In this document: in pieces, positions 56,346 to 64,000 of the stretch
Position numbering within the stretch: the stretch's first letter is position 1
Layout of the letters: each line of letters opens with the position of its first letter
DNA from: Ariolimax columbianus
Taxonomy: Eukaryota; Mollusca; Gastropoda; Stylommatophora; Arionidae
Assembly (NCBI GenBank): GCA_036924085.1
Contig: JAVGWX010000007.1
Coordinates: forward strand, 68,086,185 to 68,150,184
DNA: 64,000 bases
Reading direction: 5' to 3'
The notes under the pieces: model-generated
Seen by the model: the letters and a program-made list of their open reading frames with translations, nothing else
Database searches by the model: none
What the model was told of the DNA's origin: nothing
Made by a program: the position numbers and the translations under genes

Positions 56346-57250
56346 GCCATCCACGCGGACCTTAAATGCTTGTGATGCAGGTAGACAAGCGATGAACAGT
56401 GGCAGTTTCAATAAAAGAATGGTGGTAATGAAGGGAATATGTGAAAACGTATGGGAGCGAGGTGTAATCAAAACATGTTTGTTCATGACAATGATCACAA
56501 GACAAAACTTGGGTAGCATATGTAACAAAGATCAAACAAGAAATTCGCTATCTGGAGATATTAAGAAGCAATGTCAAAATGTTGATTAGTTCCTAGTTCT
56601 AGTGAATCCCACACGTCTTTGGCAAGTATCCAACTCCAGCGTGTGTTCTGAGAACAGACACACTGAGCTCCAAGCAAAGGAACGATCGCTTGGTATCCGG
56701 TACTATAGGCGTTACACTTCAATTTACCCAGCTATAGATACATACCTATATTTTTAGAGAAGCCAAGACAGAGAGGAATCAACCTGTCACGCCACCCGGA
56801 AAATATTTGAAAGTGGTTCTTAGAATCGACATCATTGTACACAAGCGCCATCATTTGGTGCCGTCTCTTCCATTGCTGAATGTGGCGACATGGCACGAAC
56901 TCCGTAGCTCTTTTACTGGCTCCGAAACTGTCCTGTCCTCTGACTCAGTCATGTACACATTTACAGCTGCGTCGACTGGGATAAGCGGTCATACCAAGAA
57001 ACAAATCCACGACATGTCCGTTCTGCCAAACTTTGCACGACGTGATTCAAACAAAGCACGTTGTGATTATAAAGCAAACTTACTATACCTAGACCACCGA
57101 ATCGCCAAGTATAGGCCTTCAACACATACACGCCGCACCCTCTGCCATGAGCTCTGTCCAGGTTTCAAATGTTTCGCTCGAACTTTTTTTCTCCATGCGT
57201 GTTTTGGCCTGCCGCTACTTCCCTTGTCTTGGGGATTCCTGAACAGAAAC
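56346..57250. other. No recognised gene
   Basis: A 153-codon plus frame (56807-57268) has no motif I recognise and overlaps the LINE tail; I do not call it a gene. Confidence 0.35.
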
Positions 57251-57254
57251 TGTT

Positions 57255-57342
57255 TTAACTTAACTTAACTTAACGTCTTTATACTGGTTTAGAAGACCCT
57301 GCAGAGTCTGTATACAACCAGTTACATTTACATCACCTTGCT
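57255..57342 (-). other. CR1-type LINE 3' UTR hairpin and (TTAAG)n tail
   Basis: On the minus strand the stop codon is followed by about 68 bases that can fold: ACTGGTT pairs with AACCAGT (57316-57322 and 57283-57289), with an inner AGAC/GTCT pair. Four TTAAG-type units (57255-57274) then end the element. A structured 3' UTR with a short tandem tail is how CR1/L2-like reverse transcriptases recognise their RNA. Confidence 0.75.
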
Positions 57343-59313
57343 CTAAAATCTATGCGCATCCAGTTTATTCTTAAACGCATTAACTGTCCCTGCCTCCACC
57401 ACCTCCCCTGGCAATGCATTCCAAGCAGACACCACTCTCTTACTAAAAAAATATTTCCTAATATCTAACCTGGACCTCTCCTTAATCAGCTTGTAGCTAT
57501 GCCCTCGTGTTATTGTAGGTGGCTGTATATTAAAAAACTTGTTATAGTCTAATTTATCGATTCCTCTGATCATCTTATAAACCTGTATTAAGTCACCACG
57601 AATTCTTCTCTCTTCGAGACACTGTAGGCCCGTTTTTCTGAGTCGTTCCTCATAACTGTAATTCTGGAATCCAACTATCATCTTTGTCGCTCTTTTTTGT
57701 ATTCTTTCTAGCATGTTTATGTCCCCTCTATGATAAGGACTCCACACCTGTACACAGTACTCCAATCTAGGTCTAACTAAAGCTTTATACAGTTTGACGA
57801 TCACTTCCTTGCTCCTATGTTTAATATTTCTTTTTATCATACCTAACATTGCATTTGCCTTTTTCACTGCTACCTTAACTTGCTCACTCACCTTTCCTGT
57901 ATGATCTATTATAACCCCTAGGTCCCTTTCCTTATCTATCTTTCTAATATTGTTTTCTCCCATTCTGTATTTATGTTCCATATTGGATCTACCCATGTGG
58001 ATGACTGTACATTTATCTACATTAAACTCCATTTGCCAGCTTACAGACCATTCTCGAATTTTATCTAAATCCGACATCAATATATCCACTTCCGCTTTAG
58101 ATGAGACACTACTGCATAGTTTTGTGTCATCAGCAAATTTTGCAATCATGGATCTCATATCAATGTCCAAATCATTTATATATATCAAGAACAAAATTGG
58201 TCCCAAAACCGAGCCCTGTGGCACACCACTTTTCACTTCACTCCACTCAGAGTACTCCTTATTTATGCCCACCCTCTGCCTTCTTCCTGTTAACCAATTT
58301 TCAATCCATTTGGCAACTTCGCCACCTATTCCATGTGATTTTAACTTTCGAAATAATCTTTGATGAGGTACTCTATCAAAGGCCTTTGCAAAGTCTAGAT
58401 AAATAACATCCACTGGCTCCCCTTTATCTATGATTTTAGTAACCTCCTCCATGAATTCTAATAGATTTGTTAAGCATGATCTCCCTCTAGTAAACCCATG
58501 CTGACTATTTCTAATTAGATTAAATTTTTCTAAATGCATTACAATGTTTTCTTTGATTATTGACTCTAACAATTTACAGGCTATGCTCGTTAAACTCACC
58601 GGTCTATAATTTGCCGGATCTGATTTTTTGCCTTTTTTGAATAAGGGGATCACTCCTGCATCTTTCCAATCCCGTGGAACAATCCCTTGTGCAAGTGATT
58701 GAGAACATAATATAGCCAATGGTTTTGCTAGTTGGTTTCTAATTTCATACAGCAATTTTGGGTGAATACCATCTTGACCTGGACATTTATTCACTTTCAA
58801 CCCCTCCAATTTTTTAAAAACCATTTCCTCTGTAATACAGATTGATCTTAATCCCGCTGTATCCATGTCTCTTTGAAAAATATCTATAGGCTCTGGGATC
58901 TCGGAGCAGTCCTCCTTTGTGAAGACTGTGCCAAAGTACTGATTAAGCAGATTAGCAGCCTCCCTATTCTCACTTATTATTTTCCCTGTACTGTCTATGA
59001 GAGGGCCTACTTTGTCTTTCGTTCTTTGTTTATTTCTAACATAAGAAAAGAAGCTTTTACTGTCAGTCTTGATCCTCTGAGCAAGTTTTTTTTCAAAGTC
59101 TATTTTTGCTGTTTTATTCGCTTTCTGAGATATGTTCTGCTTGTCCAAATATTTTACATATGTTTCTTTTGATTTACCTGCCTCTATATATTTTTGCCAT
59201 GCTTTATTTTTTGCTCTTCTACATTTCACTACAAATCTAGTTATCCACTTTTTACGCTTGGGGTTTACCTCCCTACATGGAACACATTTTGTAATGCTAT
59301 CAGCTGGTTTCAT
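57343..59313 (-). CDS. CR1/Jockey-type LINE reverse transcriptase, open 656-codon frame, 5'-truncated
   Basis: Reverse transcriptase of a non-LTR retrotransposon, which copies its RNA into a nicked target site. Residues 1-150 are the basic linker between endonuclease and polymerase (KKWITRFVVKCRRAKNKAWQ). The polymerase follows: WKDAGVIPLFKKG and ANYRPVSLTS (about 216-244), QHGFTRGRSC, the first catalytic Asp in VIYLDFAKAFD (304-313), SGVPQGSVLGPILF (362-375) and the FADD box at 393-396. The C-terminal thumb and tail region includes LVRPRLEYCVQVW and RDLGVIIDHTGK. No stop or frameshift is present. The endonuclease domain is missing: the copy begins at the linker and is preceded by stops. The catalytic core is intact, so the copy is young, but without the endonuclease it could not move on its own. 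Confidence 0.93.
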   Translation of the reverse strand: MKPADSITKCVPCREVNPKRKKWITRFVVKCRRAKNKAWQKYIEAGKSKETYVKYLDKQNISQKANKTAKIDFEKKLAQRIKTDSKSFFSYVRNKQRTKDKVGPLIDSTGKIISENREAANLLNQYFGTVFTKEDCSEIPEPIDIFQRDMDTAGLRSICITEEMVFKKLEGLKVNKCPGQDGIHPKLLYEIRNQLAKPLAILCSQSLAQGIVPRDWKDAGVIPLFKKGKKSDPANYRPVSLTSIACKLLESIIKENIVMHLEKFNLIRNSQHGFTRGRSCLTNLLEFMEEVTKIIDKGEPVDVIYLDFAKAFDRVPHQRLFRKLKSHGIGGEVAKWIENWLTGRRQRVGINKEYSEWSEVKSGVPQGSVLGPILFLIYINDLDIDMRSMIAKFADDTKLCSSVSSKAEVDILMSDLDKIREWSVSWQMEFNVDKCTVIHMGRSNMEHKYRMGENNIRKIDKERDLGVIIDHTGKVSEQVKVAVKKANAMLGMIKRNIKHRSKEVIVKLYKALVRPRLEYCVQVWSPYHRGDINMLERIQKRATKMIVGFQNYSYEERLRKTGLQCLEERRIRGDLIQVYKMIRGIDKLDYNKFFNIQPPTITRGHSYKLIKERSRLDIRKYFFSKRVVSAWNALPGEVVEAGTVNAFKNKLDAHRF

Positions 59314-60284
59314 TATTATATGTTATATCCAAAGTCAATCACCTAAACCAGACGTGAAAAAAAGTCTATAAAACGTCTTCCCCGACAGCAGTGCCAACTG
59401 TTTGACTATCTTTACCATAATAGTACAGACCATGTGAAGCAGGTCTTAGAACAAGTCGAAAGTTTGTCTAGATCCTCCCTGCCGTGGTAATCTTTAGAAA
59501 TGGGCTCCTTCCTCCCCCCCCCCCCCCCCCCCTGTTGTTGTCAATCTACTAGTGATGACTCACACGAGAAGAAGTTGTGTTTCAGTTGCTTAACGTTTTA
59601 CATATTTAATACGGCTACCATATCGATTTACTTTCCCCGCGAACGTCTTTGCGTCGTCGTACATTCCAGTTGTATTGAGTTCAAGATACGCTATGTCCAA
59701 TTGTGGTCTTGCCATATGACCAGTGTCGTAACCATGTAATCGCGTACTGACATTTAGGTACATAAAGCGATTTTGATATTCTTGGACCACAGTACTTTTC
59801 AACTTTAAAAACCATTGCTTTAACACAAAAAAGATTCACAGAATGTTAAACCATTACAATATACTCAATCATAGTAATGGAATAATAGAATCAAAATAGA
59901 AATCGTTTATTCTTGAGAGGAAACTGAATGAATGATACAACCAACGGAACCCAGACTTTCATAAACGGACGCCTGCGCAGAATATAAACGGTAGGGAATT
60001 TTAGGGAAAAACAGACAGATGTCAGAAGAATAAGAAGTGAGAAGACGCTGGCGTTGAAGATTATCTGCACGCCAGTTGTAGAACTGTACAATATGAAAGA
60101 AACAGCAGTAATAATTAAAGATCCCCTCCCTTCCGGCAGCCCTCCCCACATCACCATTACAATCTTCCCCCATCACCCATTTCTTTCAACCCCCACCCAC
60201 CCCCCTTTTCCACAAATGTTGGACATAAAACATTAATGGAACGAACCAGTTGATAGCGTCACAATAGGGATTCTCAACAAGATG
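59314..60284. other. No gene; poly-C at ~59513-59532
   Basis: A 20-base C run lies at 59513-59532. Frames over it are artefacts. Nothing else is recognised. Confidence 0.45.
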
Positions 60285-60935
60285 CAAAATTCTGGGAATC
60301 AATGACCATGCGTGATGTGTTATTAAATTTAATGTGAAGGGCTGATTGATTTCAACAACCCCAATACACCAGCGGCAAGGTTAAGTGAGGAAGAGACAGG
60401 CAGTGTGAGTCAAGGCAATAATAAGGAATGGCGAACTCAGCAGGAGAGAGAGGTGAATTCAAATTAAAACGACAACAACAAAAACGACGTGTCAGAGTTA
60501 GGAATGAACGACGAAAATAGGTTTTTAGTTAAGGCGAAACATTGAAACACCGTATCTATTTCCCAAACTGAATCATGATATTTCGTATATGTACAAGCAA
60601 CGGATGGAGTGGTCTCTCATCGCACATGTTCAGGGTTCGTGCACGTCCTATTCTACTAAGCTTTAAATATGCATCTGACTCACAGCAAACTACCAGAAAG
60701 GAGAGGCTGCTTTTAACAGACGCGGAGTCGTCGTATAATGAAGTCTGTAACACTTAATCTCCGACGGCAACGTCTGCGATGAGACTAGCTATACTTTCTT
60801 TACACGATATGGTTGGTGGCCGAGCAGTGCAGTTAGAGCGCTTCTCACAAGCAGAAGGTACAGATAATTAAACTGTCAAATGGTTATCTAACTGATCTAA
60901 GACGAAACAGCAAAGTCCGTATAGAATGAACCAGT
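60285..60935. repeat. Direct repeat copy 1 (~650 bp), partner at 63.29 kb
   Basis: GACCATGCGTGATGTGTTAT, CCAATACACCAGCGGCAAGG, GAAGAGACAGGCAGTG, AAGGAATGGCGAACTCAGCA, ACATTGAAACACCGTATCTA and the later CTTCTCACAAGCAGAAG block recur in the same order and strand near 63287-63965. It includes a SINE-C-like section (60605-60690 and 60820-60900). It is either a longer dispersed repeat or a local duplication. Confidence 0.75.
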
Positions 60936-61337
60936 AGTAAGTAGTAGTAATCCGCGTAGGCAACAAAGACCTGTTGCGCCAACAAAGACCTGTTGCGTCA
61001 ATCACCGTGTCCAAGATAAATAGATGCGGTCCAGGCTGAATGCAGCGAGGGTCCAGTCAGCCATGTTTGGCTTAACAATGTGATGTGGATGACGGACCAT
61101 ATAGAAGAGGTCTACTTACCACCCCTAATGTACATGGCCTCCTTCTTGAGCTGGTGGGCCAGGACGTCCTTGTGGAGTTGGACAACGTGTCCGAATAAGG
61201 ATAAGCGGCGATAATGTGGCAGAACAATGCAGGGGCGATAACACCTCTGGCGGACACCAGTTGGTGTTGTCAACTTGTCGGAGAGGTGAACGCCCATGAG
61301 AACTCTCGTACATGTGTTACAGGAAAGCTGCTCGATC

Positions 61338-61350
61338 AGTGGTTGCATAT
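61338..61350. other. Target site duplication (left) of RNase H LINE
   Basis: AGTGGTTGCATAT here and AGTGGTTGTATAT at 62166-62178, with one mismatch. Confidence 0.85.
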
Positions 61351-62165
61351 GAGGCACTGAAGGCTGTAGTAAAAGCAATGCTGACAGGCGAAAGCAATGA
61401 AAGCCAGATAGTCCTGTTTACAGATGCACTGACCATGGTTACAGCACTAAAAAGCCAGAAAAATACAGAACTTAATGATTTAAGAACAGTACTCTGTCAA
61501 CTATGCCAGCAGTCCGCACCAAAAAGAGTAGTGGTACAGTGGGTTCCATCCCACAGTAACATTCAAGACAACGAGGAGGCAGACTGGCAAAAGAAGGTGT
61601 AAGATTACCACAACCAGATTCTAGTGTGACCTACGAAGAGTCCAAAAGGTTTATTAGAGCCAGATACATGACTAAATGGGAATCAGAACATACTGGCTAC
61701 ACAACAAAATTATGCTTATTACCAGTTAAACAGAAAAGAGCAGGTCGTGGCCTTCAGACTCCGCACAGGCCACAACAGACTGAGGTACCATCTATTCAAT
61801 AAACTGAAGATAGGTGGCACTGACTAATGCCCCTGTGGTACAGGGAAAATGACCACTGAACATCTGCTGCAAAATTGCCAGACATACGAGGACGAGAGAA
61901 AGGGCATGTGGCCATCACCAGTGTCAACATTAGATAAGCCTTATGGTAGTGTCGACAGCCTCAGGATGACGGCTGTTTTCTTCGAACAAATTCAAGTTGA
62001 CGTCTGACAGCCTCAGGATGACGGCTGCTTTCTTCGAACAAATTCAAGTTGACGTCTGACAGCTGCTTTCTTCGAACAAATTCAAGTTGACGTCTGACAG
62101 CCTCAGGATGACGGCTGCTTTCTTCCAACAAATTCAAGTTGACGTCTGGCAGCGTACGAAGAAGA
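61351..62165 (+). mobile_element. 5'-truncated RNase H LINE copy with internal tandem repeat
   Basis: Plus strand: EALKAVVKAMLTGESNESQI, VLFTDALTMVTALKSQKN, VVQWVPSHSNIQDNEEADWQ (RNase H acidic residues E, D and D), frameshifted TGHNRLRYHLFNKLKIGGTD, CPCGTGKMTTEHLLQNCQTY, and SLRMTAVFFEQIQVDV with the stop. The last 52 bases of coding and stop are then repeated (61956-62151). The tail is GCGTACGAAGAAGAAG. Stops and a one-base mismatch in the target duplication show that it is older than the copies at 27.1 and 33.6 kb. Confidence 0.88.
61956..62151 (+). repeat. Tandem repeat L, 52 bp x 4 (one copy shortened)
   Basis: CAGCCTCAGGATGACGGCTG through AAATTCAAGTTGACGTCTGA is repeated four times at the 3' end of the LINE; the third copy lacks the first part. 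The unit is the element's own C-terminal codons plus stop. Confidence 0.93.
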
Positions 62166-62410
62166 AGTGGTTGTATATTGTTGGGAACTCCAACCCGTGT
62201 TAAGGCTTTCCACAGCTGATTTGTCCACAGAGTCAAACGCGGCATTGAGTTCAACGTAAGCAACGTAGAGGAAATAGTTCAACCCCCGGTAAATCTCCGT
62301 CAATAGGCGCAGAGCAAAGATGGCGTAGATGGTGGAGTGTCAGGCAGTAAAGCCAGATTGTTGACGGCGTTGATTACTTTACATCAACAGCTGGATGAAC
62401 GAGGGAAGTA

Positions 62411-63286
62411 AGCAGACAATTTAGTCTAATTACGTCTGAAGTCACCATAGAAACAACACCCTTACAAATGAAAGACGAGAGAAAATTATTAACGTATTTG
62501 TCGACACTGTTCAACAATGGTAATACTCTAGCCTAGCTTGTCAGCTTAAACTAGACTTGGTGAAAGAAAATGTTCGATATACTGGCTAAATGTATCAAGA
62601 TTATGGCATGCCCAAGAGACCTGGAATTGTGTCAAGGTTTCTCTGAAACTCAAAACAAAAAAAGATCTGAGATAGGCTGGTACATTATAGATCTTATGAT
62701 GCCATTTCACCTCGCTGAATGAAGGCAGAACAACATGGAAGGACAGCAATTATTAGTCTAGCTATCGAAACAAGCAGTTTTCTGACTTAACAACCTGCAA
62801 GTTCAGGACGAATGTGAACATCTTGCAAAAACGTATTTCCTTTTGAACCGAATTGCGGTCAATCCGGCTTTGCAGAATGAACATAACTGTCAGTGACAGA
62901 CTAAGAATGTTTGAGCACATAGGGTTGAACAGAAAGCTAAATGAAAGCCGACTACGCTTAAATAAACAATTATTTACACATGTGGAGAAATCAGGCGGCC
63001 AGCGCGTTGGCTTGTTGAATGAACGTAGTGTCAACAGCGTTAAACCATAATAGAAATGTCGGGCTGAAAACGGATGGTTAAAACACTGCAAAACCCGTCA
63101 AGTCTGCAGTGGGATAAAAAAAAAAAAAAAGAACGTGTGAAAGTGGATGTGACCACATTTTCTGAGCTTGATAATGTTTATATCGATTATACAGCAAATC
63201 GATAATGTCCGAGTGCATTCTGATAAACAAGTTTAGCCACAACAAGGCGCTTTTCAGTCAATTGACTTGAAGGTTCTGTGCACCAG
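62411..63286. other. No recognised gene
   Basis: Short frames and a poly-A run at about 63116-63130. Confidence 0.35.
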
Positions 63287-63965
63287 GTCATCTCGCTCAA
63301 TGATCATGCGTGATGTTTTAATTTTATGTGAAGGTATGTTGATTTCAATAACTCCAATACACCAGCGACACGGTTAAATCAGGAAGAGACAGGCAGTGTT
63401 GGTGTGAGTCAAGGTAATAAAAAAATAAAAAGGAATGGCGAACTCAGCAGAAGGAGGCAGTGAACCTAAATTGAAAAAGAAAAAAAACAACTAGATGTTT
63501 TACAGTTAAAAATAAACGAACGAAAATATGTCTTTGGTTAAGGTGAAAAATTGAAACATCGTATCTATTTTACACAATTTATGGTTGGTTTTTTTAATTA
63601 ATATACAAGTAACCGATAGAGTGGTTGTCTCTCATTGTATCGGGACAGAGTTCATGCTCTGATTGGGGCACACACCATTCTACCAAGCTATAAATGTGCA
63701 CGTTAATTAAACCAACGGCTTAAAGGTCCAGGCTGTTCGGAATGGTTTTAACTAATAGAAAGCTGATACGTCATATAATGAAGTCCTTACCACTTCATCT
63801 CCGGCGGTAATGTATGTTGTGAGACTATCTATACTGTATAAGCTATGGTTGAGACATGCACAGATTTGTCAGACCGCTTCTCACAAACAGAAATGAAATC
63901 ATTAAACAAACTGTAAACGGATTACCTGACTCTGGTCTAAGACAAAGAATGCAAGTCAGCGTAGA
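63287..63965. repeat. Direct repeat copy 2 (~680 bp), partner at 60.29 kb
   Basis: GATCATGCGTGATGTTTTAA, CCAATACACCAGCGACACGG, GAAGAGACAGGCAGTG, AATGGCGAACTCAGCAGAAG, AAATTGAAACATCGTATCTA and CTTCTCACAAACAGAAATG parallel copy 1 with insertions and substitutions scattered throughout. Confidence 0.75.
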
Positions 63966-64000
63966 ATGAAGCAGCACTCACACGCCATAAATCTAGTCTG

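Larger units (their letters stand above)
61000..62410 (-). pseudogene. LINE reverse transcriptase relic split by an RNase H LINE
   Basis: On minus, 62400-62179 gives RRQQSGFTA, AIFALRLLTEIYRGLNYFLY and VAYVELNAAFDSVDKSAVES, the palm entry with its catalytic Asp block (here V-E-L-N-A-A-F-D, where the first Asp is changed to Glu). It stops at NNIQP, where the plus-strand LINE (61351-62165) lies. Beyond it, 61337-61110 continues PLIEQLSCNTCTRVLMGVHL, SDKLTTPTGVRQRC and then LFGHVVQLHKDVLAHQLKK. The reading continues across the target duplication, showing that the RNase H LINE inserted into an existing relic. The YADD region is deleted. Confidence 0.82.

Noticed and set aside
56807..57268. 153-codon plus-strand gene
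   Set aside because: No motif; its end overlaps the (TTAAG)n tail of the LINE; composition is unremarkable.
57950..58406. Plus-strand genes of 101-137 codons
   Set aside because: They are antisense to the intact reverse transcriptase frame and have no independent support.
60285..63965. LTR retrotransposon with the direct repeats as LTRs
   Set aside because: No TG...CA ends, primer binding site or polypurine tract, and the interior holds LINE fragments on opposite strands instead of gag-pol.

Overview
This window looks like intron-rich or intergenic DNA from a large, repeat-filled invertebrate animal genome. I favour a lophotrochozoan such as a mollusc, but that is an inference from the mix of non-LTR retrotransposons, tRNA-derived SINEs and minisatellites; nothing here is diagnostic of a species. 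There is no bacterial gene organisation. The only ordinary host gene I can support is one large coding exon of a B4GAT1-like glucuronyltransferase (glycosyltransferase family 49) on the minus strand at 48531-49667. It ends at a clean splice donor and its C-terminal exon was not found.

Almost everything else is mobile or tandem DNA. Non-LTR retrotransposon relics lie at 4.2-5.85 kb, 14.2-14.8 kb, 16.9-19.4 kb, 25.6-26.0 kb, 35.6-38.75 kb, 38.9-40.75 kb, 54.1-54.7 kb and 61.0-62.4 kb. One long open reverse transcriptase frame of the CR1/Jockey type (656 codons) lies at 57343-59313. A separate LINE family with an RNase H domain and a (GAA)n 3' tail left four 5'-truncated copies, at 27.07, 33.59, 39.69 and 61.35 kb, each with a readable target site duplication. 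DNA transposons are a broken mariner with long inverted repeats (22977-24189) and an internally deleted mariner-like element (29.08-29.75 kb). At least four SINE or SINE-like families (called SINE-A, SINE-B, SINE-C and R3 here) are scattered in both orientations.

Minisatellites take up roughly a tenth of the window: 1.5-2.4, 6.8-7.85, 18.15-19.0, 25.98-26.3, 31.3-32.3, 37.15-38.1, 45.45-45.7, 47.4-47.6, 50.3-50.8 and 56.1-56.3 kb. The most unusual observation is that at least three tandem arrays (18.15-19.0, 37.15-38.1 and 61.96-62.15 kb) grew out of retrotransposon coding sequence. Their repeat unit is the element's own sequence, and the element's reading resumes on the far side. A fourth array (25.98-26.3 kb) abuts a retrotransposon C-terminal fragment. 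A second notable structure is the mariner at 23-24 kb, whose inverted symmetry continues outward into mirrored TG/CG/TA microsatellites.

The parts fit together as a history of nested insertion: SINE into LINE (5.4 kb), LINE into LINE (61.35 kb), and SINE-like repeats plus a LINE into another LINE (39-40.5 kb), followed by local tandem expansion. Repeat family names (SINE-A, SINE-B, SINE-C, SINE-D, R3, R5) are labels used only in this answer. All boundaries were read by eye and may be off by tens of bases unless a target site duplication is given.
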